From: Algibacter miyuki | GTDB taxonomy: Bacteria; Bacteroidota; Bacteroidia; Flavobacteriales; Flavobacteriaceae | Direction of reading: 5' to 3' | NCBI RefSeq assembly: GCF_030409805.1 | Contig: NZ_JAUFQP010000010.1 | Coordinates: 749,001-813,000, forward strand | Length of the DNA: 64,000 nucleotides | Shown: in pieces, positions 52,356 through 62,319 of the stretch | How the letters are laid out: each line of letters starts with the position of its first letter | Numbering within the stretch: the stretch's first letter is position 1 | Translations under genes and position numbers: made by a program | The notes under the pieces: generated by a model | Seen by the model: the letters and a program-made list of their open reading frames with translations, nothing else | Database searches by the model: none | Told to the model about the DNA's origin: nothing

Positions 52356-52429
52356 TGACCGCGAAGGGATTCGAACCCCCAACCCTCAGAGCCGAAATCT
52401 GATATTCTATCCAGTTGAACTACGCAGCC
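52356..52429 (-). tRNA. tRNA-Arg, anticodon UCG
   Basis: The 74-nt minus-strand sequence folds as a cloverleaf: acceptor GGCTGCG / CGCGGTC (two G-U pairs) with discriminator A; anticodon stem TCAGA / TCTGA around loop TTTCGGC, giving anticodon TCG (reads CGA); T stem GGGGG / CCCTT around TTCGAAT. CCA is not encoded. It lies 23 bp from the yqeY-like gene on the same strand. Confidence 0.95.
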
Positions 52430-52452
52430 ATTTTCCGCTTAAGCGGTATATT

Positions 52453-52902
52453 TTAACTTAATTTTTGTTTCACTATAGCTGATATGGTTTTACCATCGGC
52501 CTGGCCTGCCAATTCTTGACTTACCATACCCATAACTTTCCCCATATCTTTCATACCGCTTGCTCCAACTTTATCGATGGTGGCAACCACTACTTTTTCT
52601 ATTTCTTCATCGGTTAAAGCCTCTGGCAAAAACTGAGCAATAACATCGGCCTCTGCTAATTCTGGCGTAGCTAAATCTTCGCGTCCTTGCTCTAAATAAA
52701 TAGCAGCACTATCACGACGTTGTTTTACTTGTTTTTGAAGTATTTTAAGCTCCTGATCTTCTGTGATATCTTCTTTAGCTCCACTTTCAGTTTGCGCTAA
52801 TAATATAGCAGACTTTACTGCACGCAACGCTGTTAAAGCTGTTTGATCTTTAGATTTCATTGCGGCTTTAAGCGCCGTCATTACTTCTTCTTGTAAAGCC
52901 AT
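52453..52902 (-). CDS. GatB/YqeY domain-containing protein
   Basis: A 149-residue YqeY-family protein, helical throughout: MKAAMKSKDQTALTALRAVKSAILLAQTESG, EDQELKILQKQVKQRRDSAAIYLEQGREDLA, QFLPEALTDEEIEKVV and GMKDMGKVMGMVSQELAGQADG. This domain occurs at the C-terminus of GatB and probably binds tRNA; the free-standing form has no defined role. It follows the dcw cluster on the same strand after a strong terminator, next to a tRNA gene. Confidence 0.93.
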   Translation of the reverse strand: MALQEEVMTALKAAMKSKDQTALTALRAVKSAILLAQTESGAKEDITEDQELKILQKQVKQRRDSAAIYLEQGREDLATPELAEADVIAQFLPEALTDEEIEKVVVATIDKVGASGMKDMGKVMGMVSQELAGQADGKTISAIVKQKLS

Positions 52903-52992
52903 TTTTCGATTTATTTAGTATGCGAAGATAAAAAAAAGTTATAATTAAAGCATTGGATTACAAATTAGTTTACACCTCATTTTTAGAAAAAC

Positions 52993-53035
52993 GCATAAAA
53001 AAAACCCGAAAAGCGTTGTCAACTTTTCGGGTTCA
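52993..53035 (-). terminator. Terminator of the dcw cluster
   Basis: AACCCGAAAAG / CTTTTCGGGTT, an 11-bp perfect stem with a 9-nt loop, followed by T8 on the minus strand, 19 nt after the ftsZ stop. Confidence 0.85.
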
Positions 53036-53053
53036 GAATTTAGTAGTTAAACT

Positions 53054-55078
53054 TTAATCTACATTATCATGTAAATAAGAGTTATTGCTTCTTACTTGTA
53101 TATCATCATTATCATCTAAACCTATACTAGTTCTAGAAAAATCGGTATCCGAAGAATGCTTTGAAGCTTCTAAATTAACACCTTGACGTTTATATGCTGG
53201 CACTTTTTCTATATCATCAATTTTTGCATTATTGAATTTATAGTTGAAATCCTTCATTTTACGACGACGTTCTGCAGCGCGTTCTTTCAATAATTCTGAA
53301 ATTGGCGTGTTCATTGGGTCGATATCTTCTTCCTCTTCAATATTTTGTACTGGAGCTTCTTTCTCAACTACTTTTCTTTCAAAAACAACATCTTCTTCAA
53401 CAGGTTCTGCTTTAGCTTTGTTTGCTGCTTTTTTCTTAATTGAAAAAGAATCTTCCTCTTCTTCTAAATAATCGTCTAAAGCATAACGTACATCACCCGT
53501 TGGTTTCGATTCCGTTACCGGAACAACTTCAACATGGTCGTTTACTGAAATATTTTTTACATTATCTTCATTAAGACTGAATGTAATTTTCTCTTCTTTA
53601 ATTTCCTGAACTTCTACTTTTTCAGCTTTTGGTTCTGGCTCATTACTTATCGGCAAATCGAATGTTAGTGTGATTTGTTTCTCTTCTTCAAACTCGTCAG
53701 TAATAACTTCAAAATTAGATTCATCTTGAAAATCGGTAACTGGTTCGTTTTTAGATTTTATAATGAAATCGTCTTCATCTTCAATATCAACACGAACTTC
53801 ATCATAAACTACATTGATATTTTTTAAAATATCTGAAGAAGAAATCAAATCGATATCTTTTGGAGGCGATGATAATTTTTGCTTTCTTACCATGCTTTTA
53901 TCAAAAAAAGACAATTCGTCGTCTTCGTCTAAATCTAGCGTATGTTTTACTACTTTAGGCGCTTCAACCTTTACTTCTTTTACTACTGGAGGGGCAACAA
54001 CTTCAGCTTCTATTTCTTTTACCTTTAATTCTTTCTCTTCACTTAAAGAATGAATTACTTTTTTGGTTTCGGTATTCGAAATTTCGTCTTGTTGTTCAAT
54101 ATTAAAACCTGTTGCAATAATGGTTACTGCAATAGATTCGTCTAAAGATTCATCTTCACCAACACCCATAATAATGTTAGCACCATGGCCAGCTTCATTT
54201 TGAATATGATCATTTATTTCTCCAATTTCATCAATAGTAATTTCTTGAGCACCTGAAACAATAAGAAGCAATACATTTTTAGCTCCTGTAATTTTATTAT
54301 CATTCAATAATGGCGAATCTAAAGCTTTACGGATAGCATCTGGCGCACGGTTTTGCCCCGAGGCTAATGCAGACCCCATAATAGCTGTACCACTATTACT
54401 TAATACGGTTTTAGCATCACGTAAATCAATATTTTGCGTGTAGTGATGTGTAATAACTTCGGCTATACCACGAGCAGCGGTAGATAAGACTTCATCGGCT
54501 TTGGAGAAACCAGCTTTAAAACCAAGGTTTCCGTAAACTTCACGAAGTTTATTGTTGTTAATTACAATTAATGAATCGACCATACCTCTCAATTTTTCGA
54601 TACCTTTTTGAGATTGTTCAATTCGCATTTTACCTTCAAACTGAAATGGCATAGTTACAATTCCAACCGTTAAAATGTCTAAATCTTTAGCCATTTTAGC
54701 AATAATAGGCGCTGCACCTGTACCGGTACCACCACCCATTCCGGCTGTGATAAACACCATTTTGGTATTGCTATCTAACATTTGAGAGATGTCGTCAAAA
54801 CTTTCTACTGCCGATTGCTCGCCAATATCGGGGTTTGCGCCTGCTCCCAACCCTTCGGTTAAATTAAGACCTAATTGTATTTTGTTGGGCACACCACTGT
54901 TTTGTAAGGCTTGTGCATCGGTATTACATACGTAAAAATCGACACCTTTGATACCTTGTTGGAACATGTGATTAATGGCATTACTACCGCCACCACCAAC
55001 GCCAATAACTTTGATAACATTTGATTGATTTTTAGGTAAATCAAATGCAATGCTTTCGAATTCTTTGTTGCTGCTCAT
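53054..55078 (-). CDS. ftsZ: Cell division protein FtsZ, long form
   Basis: The tubulin-like GTPase that forms the division ring. The GTPase core (about 1-330) has GVGGGGSNAINHM and the tubulin signature GGGTGTGAAPIIA; the T7 loop is present as NAPDAIRKAL-type sequence. Against about 380 residues in E. coli, this one has 674. The additional 300 residues are a Glu/Lys/Val-rich low-complexity linker (e.g. EDEDDFIIKS, EEEEDSFSIKKK) ending in a region with MKDFNYKFNN. Last gene of the cluster. Confidence 0.96.
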   Translation of the reverse strand: MSSNKEFESIAFDLPKNQSNVIKVIGVGGGGSNAINHMFQQGIKGVDFYVCNTDAQALQNSGVPNKIQLGLNLTEGLGAGANPDIGEQSAVESFDDISQMLDSNTKMVFITAGMGGGTGTGAAPIIAKMAKDLDILTVGIVTMPFQFEGKMRIEQSQKGIEKLRGMVDSLIVINNNKLREVYGNLGFKAGFSKADEVLSTAARGIAEVITHHYTQNIDLRDAKTVLSNSGTAIMGSALASGQNRAPDAIRKALDSPLLNDNKITGAKNVLLLIVSGAQEITIDEIGEINDHIQNEAGHGANIIMGVGEDESLDESIAVTIIATGFNIEQQDEISNTETKKVIHSLSEEKELKVKEIEAEVVAPPVVKEVKVEAPKVVKHTLDLDEDDELSFFDKSMVRKQKLSSPPKDIDLISSSDILKNINVVYDEVRVDIEDEDDFIIKSKNEPVTDFQDESNFEVITDEFEEEKQITLTFDLPISNEPEPKAEKVEVQEIKEEKITFSLNEDNVKNISVNDHVEVVPVTESKPTGDVRYALDDYLEEEEDSFSIKKKAANKAKAEPVEEDVVFERKVVEKEAPVQNIEEEEDIDPMNTPISELLKERAAERRRKMKDFNYKFNNAKIDDIEKVPAYKRQGVNLEASKHSSDTDFSRTSIGLDDNDDIQVRSNNSYLHDNVD

Positions 55079-55135
55079 AATTCTGTTTTACTGAGATTTT
55101 GGACTAAATATTTTTTATTCAATGGATTTCTAATA

Positions 55136-56464
55136 CTACTCTGCGTTATCTAAAAAATCTTTAACGCGATCTGTTAACTTATCTAAAAAAGAACGTCTTT
55201 CCACAACAGGTTCTTTTTTCACTTCTTCTACAGGTTGTTCTTCTACAACAGGTTCTGTTTCTTCCACAACCTCTTCTTCGACTTCCTGTTCTATTTTTTT
55301 ACGTTCCTGACGCTTAATTCCGTCTAAAACTAAACCTACTGCTGTAGCAAAAAGCGGACTAGTAACGTCTTCATCACTATCGCCTGCTAAATGCTCGTTG
55401 GGGTAACCTATTCTGGTATCCATACCAGTGATGTACTCCACCAATTGTTTTAAGTGCTTCAATTGACTTCCGCCTCCTGTTAAAACAATACCTGCAATAA
55501 GGTTTTTCTTTTGTTCTTCGTGTCCGTAGTTTTTAATTTCAACATAAACCTGTTCTATAATTTCCACAACACGTGCGTGGATAATTTTTGAAAGGTTTTT
55601 TAACGTAATTTCCTTTGGCTCACGACCACGTAAACCTGGAATAGATACTATTTCGTTGTCTTTATTTTCTCCTGGCCACGCCGACCCAAATTTTATTTTT
55701 AATAATTCGGCTTGCTTTTCAATAATCGAGCAACCTTCTTTTATATCTTCTGTAATAACATTTCCTCCAAAAGGAATCACCGCTGTATGGCGAATGATAC
55801 CATCTCTGAAAATAGCCAAATCAGTGGTTCCGCCTCCGATATCAATAAGTGCGACTCCCGCTTCTTTTTCTTCTTGACTTAACACCGCATTTGCTGATGC
55901 TAAAGGTTCTAAAGTGATGCCTTCTAAATTTAAATCGGCACTCTGGATACAACGTCCTACATTTCTAATAGATGACACTTGCCCTACTACCACATGAAAA
56001 TTAGCTTCTAAACGACCGCCATACATTCCGATAGGCTCCATAATTTCAGCCTGACCATCCACTTTATACTCCTGAGGAAGTACATGGATAATTTCTTCAC
56101 CTGGAAGCATAACCAACTTATGTACTTGATTGATTAAACGATCAATATCGTCATCATCAATAACTACTTCAGAATTTGCTCTGGTAATATAATCGCTATG
56201 TTGTAAACTTCTAATATGTTGCCCAGCAATACCCACGGTAACACCTTCAATTTTAAGTCCCGCAGCAGCTTCCGCTTCTTGAACGGCTTGCTGTATAGAT
56301 TGAATGGTTTGTGTAATATTATTTACAACCCCACGGTGCACACCTAAACTTTTAGACTTACCAATACCTAAAATTTCAAGTTTGCCGTATTCATTTTTAC
56401 GACCAATCATAGCCACAATTTTTGTGGTTCCGATATCTAATCCTACTGATATGTTATGTTCCAT
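55136..56464 (-). CDS. ftsA: Cell division protein FtsA
   Basis: An actin-fold ATPase that tethers FtsZ to the membrane. 442 residues with phosphate-1 loop VGLDIGTTKIVAMIG, the phosphate-2 region GVALIDIGGGTTDLAIF and LTGGGSQLKHL. A Glu/Val-rich linker (about 390-425) leads to an amphipathic C-terminal helix (SFLDKLTDRVKDFLDN), the membrane-targeting sequence. It lies 3 nt after ftsQ and 57 nt before ftsZ. Confidence 0.96.
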   Translation of the reverse strand: MEHNISVGLDIGTTKIVAMIGRKNEYGKLEILGIGKSKSLGVHRGVVNNITQTIQSIQQAVQEAEAAAGLKIEGVTVGIAGQHIRSLQHSDYITRANSEVVIDDDDIDRLINQVHKLVMLPGEEIIHVLPQEYKVDGQAEIMEPIGMYGGRLEANFHVVVGQVSSIRNVGRCIQSADLNLEGITLEPLASANAVLSQEEKEAGVALIDIGGGTTDLAIFRDGIIRHTAVIPFGGNVITEDIKEGCSIIEKQAELLKIKFGSAWPGENKDNEIVSIPGLRGREPKEITLKNLSKIIHARVVEIIEQVYVEIKNYGHEEQKKNLIAGIVLTGGGSQLKHLKQLVEYITGMDTRIGYPNEHLAGDSDEDVTSPLFATAVGLVLDGIKRQERKKIEQEVEEEVVEETEPVVEEQPVEEVKKEPVVERRSFLDKLTDRVKDFLDNAE

Positions 56465-56467
56465 GGT

Positions 56468-57187
56468 TTATATTTTGGTACACACGACTTGGTTATCGAA
56501 CTGCAAATTCACTTTACTATAATTATCCAGTGTTTTTTCCTTGATGTTTTTTAGGTAAAACGCTTTCAAATTATTTATTTTCTTATCTATTAAATTCAAA
56601 TCTCCTAATTGCACTAAGAAACGACATTGTCTTAACTTTAAAAACAACACGTTATTAGCGCTTTGATGAATTTCTATAACATTCGTTTTTAAAAATTCGT
56701 CGTCTCTAATTTTTGTTGCAATTTTAAAGACATTTTTTAAGTTATTTTTCTCAATAAATCCCGTTACAAGTGGCACACGAGCCGAAAAATTATTTGATAA
56801 AGGCATGTAAAAACCTTCGTCATCAATATAATAAGACGCATTAGTACTCACTCTTGCTATTGGTGTTCTTTGTTCTATTTCGGCGTTAAGTGTTCCATTT
56901 ACAGCAACATACACTTCCGCACTCTTAATCATGGGGTTCGATTTGAGGGCATTTTCTAACTTAGACAAATCTAAAGATTCTTTAGAAACATTTTCAGCAG
57001 AACTGTAATTTTGTATTAACAATTTACTAACAGCCTCATTTGTAATGAATAAGTTATTTTCTCCCATAAATTTCACAGCCGGACTAGAAACCACACGCAC
57101 CTTATTTCTACCCGAAGCAAAGGCGAATAAAAAGCCCACTACAACTAGTAAAATCAGCATCTTTATGTTATTCCAATTAATTCGCAC
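56468..57187 (-). CDS. ftsQ: Cell division protein FtsQ/DivIB
   Basis: 239 residues: short cytoplasmic tail, one membrane segment (about 8-26), then a periplasmic part with a POTRA-like start (LFITNEAVSKLLIQNY, LSKLENALKSNPMIKSAEVYVAVNGTLNAEIEQRTPIARV) and a beta-rich end. The POTRA plus IxQRxPIARV block is diagnostic of FtsQ. The start overlaps the murC end by 11 nt. Confidence 0.92.
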   Translation of the reverse strand: MRINWNNIKMLILLVVVGFLFAFASGRNKVRVVSSPAVKFMGENNLFITNEAVSKLLIQNYSSAENVSKESLDLSKLENALKSNPMIKSAEVYVAVNGTLNAEIEQRTPIARVSTNASYYIDDEGFYMPLSNNFSARVPLVTGFIEKNNLKNVFKIATKIRDDEFLKTNVIEIHQSANNVLFLKLRQCRFLVQLGDLNLIDKKINNLKAFYLKNIKEKTLDNYSKVNLQFDNQVVCTKI

Positions 57188-58529
57188 CGCTTAATTCTTT
57201 TTTTATATATTTTACTTGCTCTCCAATATCACCTGCTCCTATGGTTAAAACCACTTGCGCGTTACTTTTTTTAATTTCTGAAAGCAAATTTTCTTTACTT
57301 ACTACTTGTTTATTTTCTCCTGATACTTTGCGCAATAACCATTCCGAGGTGACTCCTTCGATTGGTAATTCTCTAGCTGGATAAATATCTAATAATATCA
57401 ACTCATCAAATTGCGATAAACTTTTCCCAAATTCATCACTAAAGTCTTGTGTTCGACTAAATAAATGTGGCTGAAAAACAGCTAACACTTTTTTATTAGG
57501 ATACATTTCGCGTACTGCTTGATGTACTGCATTAATTTCTTCTGGATGATGCGCATAATCATCGATATACACCAAATCATCCGTTTTAATCTGATACGAA
57601 AAACGTCTTTTAACACCTTTAAAAGATGCTAATGCCTCAGCGAGCTGTTTGGTTGGGCAACCATACTCTACAGCCATCGCCAAAGCCAATAAAGCATTCG
57701 ACAAATTATGTCTTCCAGGTAGGCTAAACTCTATATTTTCCAACAGCATGCTTGGCGTTCTCACATCAAACACATACACACCATTTACAATTTTTATATT
57801 TTGAACCGAATAATCGGCATCATCTTCAATACCATAGGTAATACCATTTAATGGCAACCCGTTTTTTACAAATAATTTTCCATTTGGCTTTAACCGTTTT
57901 GAAAAAGCTTCGAATGTTTTTTCTAATTCAGCAGCATCACCATAAATATCTAAATGATCAGCATCCATAGATGTAATTCCAGCTAAATTTGGCGAAAGCG
58001 TTAAAAATGAACGATCAAACTCATCAGCTTCAACAACTGAAACTTCAGTCCCTTTTAAAATTAAATTGGAATCGTAATTCTCACTAATCCCACCTAGAAA
58101 CGCTGTAAGCGGCACATCACATTCATGTAACAAATGCCCTAAAATACTGGTTGTTGTTGTTTTTCCATGGGTTCCTGCAACCGCTAAACACACTGTGTTT
58201 TCCGTAATTAAACCTAAAATTTCCGAACGTTTTAAAACCTTAAAACCATTTGTTTTAAAGTAATTTAATTCTGAATGGCCTTTCGGAACAGCTGGCGTAT
58301 AAACCACCAACGTATTTTCAGCATTTAAAAACGTAGCATCAATTTGTTCAACAGCATCTTCAAAATGAACTTGCATACCCAAATCTACCAAACTATCTGT
58401 GATAGCCGATGGCGTCTTATCATAACCACCCACCAACTTATTGGTTGTATTAAAATAACGCGCCAAAGCGCTCATGCCAATGCCACCAATGCCAATAAAA
58501 TAAACGTTATGTATAGTATCTAAATTCAT
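57177..58529 (-). CDS. murC: UDP-N-acetylmuramate--L-alanine ligase
   Basis: Adds L-Ala to UDP-MurNAc. The 450 residues carry the Rossmann start YFIGIGGIGMSALARYF, ATP motif AGTHGKTTTTSIL (about 117-129), EADEFDRSF, DDYAHHPEEI and SRTQDF. All three Mur ligase domains are full length. It directly abuts murG (stop and start adjacent) and overlaps ftsQ. Confidence 0.97.
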   Translation of the reverse strand: MNLDTIHNVYFIGIGGIGMSALARYFNTTNKLVGGYDKTPSAITDSLVDLGMQVHFEDAVEQIDATFLNAENTLVVYTPAVPKGHSELNYFKTNGFKVLKRSEILGLITENTVCLAVAGTHGKTTTTSILGHLLHECDVPLTAFLGGISENYDSNLILKGTEVSVVEADEFDRSFLTLSPNLAGITSMDADHLDIYGDAAELEKTFEAFSKRLKPNGKLFVKNGLPLNGITYGIEDDADYSVQNIKIVNGVYVFDVRTPSMLLENIEFSLPGRHNLSNALLALAMAVEYGCPTKQLAEALASFKGVKRRFSYQIKTDDLVYIDDYAHHPEEINAVHQAVREMYPNKKVLAVFQPHLFSRTQDFSDEFGKSLSQFDELILLDIYPARELPIEGVTSEWLLRKVSGENKQVVSKENLLSEIKKSNAQVVLTIGAGDIGEQVKYIKKELSGAN

Positions 58530-59624
58530 TTACTTTTTAAGAAGTTTTTCAACTTCGTCTGCGATATCTTTTGTTGCATTTACTAATGCTAATTTTTTAA
58601 TATTTCTACCTAATTCGGCTTGACGTTCGGGTGCTGCAATAAGTTGCGAGAACTTATTTTCGAAATCAGCTTCTAAATCTTCTTCTTTTATAATCAAGGC
58701 CGCATCTTTATCTACGACTGCCATGGCGTTTTTGGTCTGATGATCTTCCGCAACATTTGGCGACGGAATAAAAATAACAGGTTTACCTACAATACAAAGC
58801 TCGGAAACAGAACCTGCACCCGCCCTAGAAATCACCACATCAGCAGCTGCATAAGCCAAATCCATGTTATTTAAAAACTCATGAACTTGCACATATTTTG
58901 TGTTGCCATTAATTTTATATTGTTTGTAATACAGCTTTCCGCATTGCCAAATAACCTGAACATTCTGAACATCAAAAAAGTCCAACTTTTTTTCAATTAA
59001 CTGGTTCACACGTCGCGCCCCTAAACTTCCTCCGATAACCAAAAGCGTAATCTTTCCTTCTTTTAAATTGAAATATTTTATAGCTTCTTCTCGTTTATCA
59101 TCGATATCGAGTAAACCTTGACGCACCGGGTTACCTGTTTTTATTATTTTTTCATTCGGAAAAAAACGTTCCAAATTATCGTAAGCCACACATATTTTTT
59201 TAGCCTTTGAAGCTAAAAATTTATTCGTAATTCCAGGATACGAATTTTGTTCCTGAAGTAAAGTTGGCACCCCCTTAAAGTTTGCCACTTGCAATAAAGG
59301 CCCACTTGCAAACCCTCCTGTACCAATAGCAACATCGGGCTTAAAGTTTTTTATGATACGTAACGCATTCCATAAACTACTAATTAGCTTAAACGGAAAC
59401 ATCAAATTCTTTAAGGTTAGCTTACGCTGAATACCCGAAATCCAAAGGCCTTTTATAGCATAACCTGCTTGTGGCACTTTTTCCATTTCCATACGGTCGC
59501 TTGCGCCAACAAACAAAAATTCGGCATCAGGGAAACGCACTTTTAGCTCGTTCGCTATAGCGATTGCAGGATAAATATGTCCTCCTGTTCCACCTCCCGA
59601 TAATATAATTTTGTACGGTTTCAT
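58530..59624 (-). CDS. murG: Undecaprenyldiphospho-muramoylpentapeptide beta-N-acetylglucosaminyltransferase
   Basis: Forms lipid II from lipid I on the inner face of the membrane. The 364 residues of this GT-B enzyme show [16 protein letters not shown] (first G-loop), [23 protein letters not shown], the second G-loop [10 protein letters not shown], and the UDP-GlcNAc site [17 protein letters not shown] with AEDHQTKNA. Followed immediately by murC. A small TTTCCC / GGGAAA hairpin separates it from ftsW. Confidence 0.97.
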   Translation of the reverse strand: MKPYKIILSGGGTGGHIYPAIAIANELKVRFPDAEFLFVGASDRMEMEKVPQAGYAIKGLWISGIQRKLTLKNLMFPFKLISSLWNALRIIKNFKPDVAIGTGGFASGPLLQVANFKGVPTLLQEQNSYPGITNKFLASKAKKICVAYDNLERFFPNEKIIKTGNPVRQGLLDIDDKREEAIKYFNLKEGKITLLVIGGSLGARRVNQLIEKKLDFFDVQNVQVIWQCGKLYYKQYKINGNTKYVQVHEFLNNMDLAYAAADVVISRAGAGSVSELCIVGKPVIFIPSPNVAEDHQTKNAMAVVDKDAALIIKEEDLEADFENKFSQLIAAPERQAELGRNIKKLALVNATKDIADEVEKLLKK

Positions 59625-59634
59625 GCCTTTATTT

Positions 59635-59651
59635 TTTCCCCGAAAGGGAAA
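59635..59651. other. Small hairpin between ftsW and murG
   Basis: TTTCCC-CGAAA-GGGAAA. On the coding (minus) strand it is followed by A rather than T, so it is not an obvious terminator; an RNA processing or stability role is possible. Confidence 0.35.
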
Positions 59652-59688
59652 CTTTTATTCTTTTTTAATTAATTTATTTTTTTCAACT

Positions 59689-60882
59689 CTAGATAGCTTC
59701 CGACAGGATTTCCAACGGATTATCTTCATTAATTTCTTGCTCTTTAATTTCTTCGCGTTTCGCACTCACGCTTAATATAATCCCGATCGCTAAACAGGTC
59801 ATCCAAATAGATGTTCCGCCACTACTAATTAATGGTAATGTTTGTCCTGTTACAGGAAATAACTCTACGGCAACTGCCATATTTATCAAAGCCTGAAACA
59901 CAATAGGCAAACCAACACCTAGCACCAATAACTTTCCGAAAAACGTATCTGATTTTTGTGAAACAATCACAATACGAAACAACAACCACATATATAATAT
60001 CATGATTGAAAAACCTCCAATTAAGCCATATTCTTCAATAATTATAGCAAAAATAAAATCGGAAGACGACTGTGGCAATGCATGTTTCTGAATGCTTTTC
60101 CCTGGACCAACACCAGTAACACCACCAGATGCAATGGCTATTTTCGCCTTTTGAATTTGATAATCGGCATCGGTATCTTCCTTATTCGAATAGTTTTTAA
60201 TTCTATTTTCCCAAGTAGTCACTTTTACATGTAATGGTCCCGAAGTTAATTTTGCAACCATAATAAAAAGCACCAAAGCAATAAAGCCCGTGCCTAATAT
60301 AACCGCTAAATAACGTACAGGATACCCACCGAGAAACACTAAAATCATCACCATTAAAAACATAATCGCTGCGGTAGAAAAGTTGGAAGGCAATATTAAC
60401 GCCAACACTACAAAAACTGGGCCCCATAGCGGCAAAATAGACGATTTAAACGTGATAACTTCATCCTTTATCTTCGACATGTAGCGCGCTACAAAAACCA
60501 TTAAAACCACAAAAGCCAAGGTTGATGTTTGAAAAGACAAGCCTACCACCGGTATTTTAATCCAACGACTAGCACTCGCACCGCCCATAACCGTGCCCTG
60601 CATCATGGTAATAACCAACAACACAAAAACCACAGGAAGCATCACTAAAGACAAGCCTTTAAAATAACGATACGGTATTTTATGTACGCCATACATAATA
60701 CCAAACCCTAAAACTAAATGCATAAAGTGCTTTACAAAAGAAATAAAAGTATTTCCATCATATTTACTGTACGCCAAATCACTAGCCGCGCTGTACACGG
60801 GTAGAAACGACAGTATTGCCAATAGCGCTACAATAGCCCATATTAACCGATCTCCTTTTATGTTTTTAAATAACGCTTGCAT
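59689..60882 (-). CDS. ftsW: Cell division protein FtsW (SEDS glycosyltransferase)
   Basis: A SEDS-family peptidoglycan polymerase of the divisome. 397 residues with about nine to ten membrane segments; GPLHVKVTTWENRIKNYSNKEDTDADYQIQKAKIAIASGGVTGVGPGKSIQKHALPQSSSDFIFAIIIEEYG contains the large periplasmic loop signature, and FPVTGQTLPLISSGGTSIW is the C-terminal SEDS motif. A cytoplasmic acidic tail follows. Its position between murD and murG identifies FtsW rather than RodA. Confidence 0.95.
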   Translation of the reverse strand: MQALFKNIKGDRLIWAIVALLAILSFLPVYSAASDLAYSKYDGNTFISFVKHFMHLVLGFGIMYGVHKIPYRYFKGLSLVMLPVVFVLLVITMMQGTVMGGASASRWIKIPVVGLSFQTSTLAFVVLMVFVARYMSKIKDEVITFKSSILPLWGPVFVVLALILPSNFSTAAIMFLMVMILVFLGGYPVRYLAVILGTGFIALVLFIMVAKLTSGPLHVKVTTWENRIKNYSNKEDTDADYQIQKAKIAIASGGVTGVGPGKSIQKHALPQSSSDFIFAIIIEEYGLIGGFSIMILYMWLLFRIVIVSQKSDTFFGKLLVLGVGLPIVFQALINMAVAVELFPVTGQTLPLISSGGTSIWMTCLAIGIILSVSAKREEIKEQEINEDNPLEILSEAI

Positions 60883-60934
60883 TCACATATGCCTTTTTAG
60901 GCTTCTTTTTTTTACAATTCTTTTATAAAATGGA

Positions 60935-62275
60935 TTATAATTTCCTAACTGCATCTTTAAATTGACGCCCTCTATCTTCATAATTTTCGAATAAATCGAA
61001 ACTTGCACAAGCCGGAGATAACAACACACTATCACCTGTTTCTGCCATTTTATAAGCTATTTTTACGGCCTCGCCCATAAACTGTGTTTCAACAATAACA
61101 TCTACCATATTACCAAATGTGCTCATCAGTTTTTCATTATCAGCACCCAAACAGATAATCGCTTTTACTTTTTCGTTTACAAACTGAAATAATTCTTCAT
61201 AATTATTCCCTTTATCAACACCACCAACAATCCAAACAGTTGGCGAACTCATGCTTTCTAAAGCAAAATAAGTAGCATTTACGTTGGTTGCTTTTGAATC
61301 GTTTATATATTGAACTTTATTAATTTTTAACACATTCTCCAACCTGTGTTCTACACCTTGAAAATTCTCTAGACTCTCACGAATCGTTTGTTTTCTAATT
61401 TTAAGCAAATGCGCTACAGTCGATGCTGCCATGGCATTTTTAATATTGTGTTTTCCTTCTAGTGTTAAGTTATTAGTTGGCATAATTATATGGGTGTTAT
61501 CTATTGTTATTTTTATATTGTTTTCTTTGTCTAAATACGCGCCATTCTCAATGGCTTTTACTAATGAAAATGGCAATAATGTGGCCTGAACCGGATTGTT
61601 TTTTAAATAATTCACAATCACCTCGTCATCGGCATCATAAATCAAATAATCATCTTTTGTTTGATTCATGGTTACCCTAAATTTAGAAGCGATATAATTA
61701 TCAAAATTATAATCGTATCGATCTAAATGATCGGGTGTAATATTTGTTATTACAGCAATTTTCGGTTTAAAATCAACAATATCATCTAACTGAAAACTGC
61801 TAATTTCTAATACATAATTCTCAAAATCGTTCTCTAGAATTTGCTTAGCAAAACTATCACCAATATTCCCCGCTAAACCCACATCTAATTCTTGCTGTAA
61901 AATGTGATGCGCTAAGGTCGCCGTTGTTGTTTTACCATTACTTCCGGTGATCGCAACCAAAGTGGCATTGGTAAATTTGGAAGCAAATTCAATTTCTGAA
62001 ACTATTGTAATTCCTTTTTCCCGGATTTGTTTCACTAAAGGCGCTTTATCTGGAATTCCTGGGCTTTTCATGATGATATCGGCATTCAGAATTTTATCTT
62101 CAGAATGTTTCTCATCTTCCCATTCAATAGCATTATTTATAAGAACGTTTTTATATTTCTCTTTTATTTTTCCCTTATCGGAAACAAAAACATCAAAATC
62201 TTTAGCCATAGCCAAAAGCGCGGTTCCTACCCCACTTTCTCCTCCACCTAATATGACAATTCTACGTTTTTTCAT
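60935..62275 (-). CDS. murD: UDP-N-acetylmuramoylalanine--D-glutamate ligase
   Basis: Adds D-Glu to UDP-MurNAc-L-Ala. 446 residues: N-terminal GGGESGVGTALLA, ATP motif AITGSNGKTTTATLAHHIL (about 109-127), EISSFQLDD, NITPDHLDRY and the C-terminal INDSKATNVNATYFAL and LSPACASFDLFENYEDRGRQF. Standard length and motif set. 44 nt from mraY. Confidence 0.97.
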   Translation of the reverse strand: MKKRRIVILGGGESGVGTALLAMAKDFDVFVSDKGKIKEKYKNVLINNAIEWEDEKHSEDKILNADIIMKSPGIPDKAPLVKQIREKGITIVSEIEFASKFTNATLVAITGSNGKTTTATLAHHILQQELDVGLAGNIGDSFAKQILENDFENYVLEISSFQLDDIVDFKPKIAVITNITPDHLDRYDYNFDNYIASKFRVTMNQTKDDYLIYDADDEVIVNYLKNNPVQATLLPFSLVKAIENGAYLDKENNIKITIDNTHIIMPTNNLTLEGKHNIKNAMAASTVAHLLKIRKQTIRESLENFQGVEHRLENVLKINKVQYINDSKATNVNATYFALESMSSPTVWIVGGVDKGNNYEELFQFVNEKVKAIICLGADNEKLMSTFGNMVDVIVETQFMGEAVKIAYKMAETGDSVLLSPACASFDLFENYEDRGRQFKDAVRKL

Positions 62276-62319
62276 TTTTAATTATTTGCAATATTTACTC
62301 TCATAAACACAACAACATG

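Noticed and set aside
59635-59651. Terminator between ftsW and murG
   Set aside because: On the transcribed strand the hairpin is followed by A, not U, and the dcw genes around it need read-through.
61947-62306. 119-codon plus-strand ORF opposite murD
   Set aside because: Fully antisense to a clear murD gene, with low-complexity Ser/Leu composition; a shadow frame.
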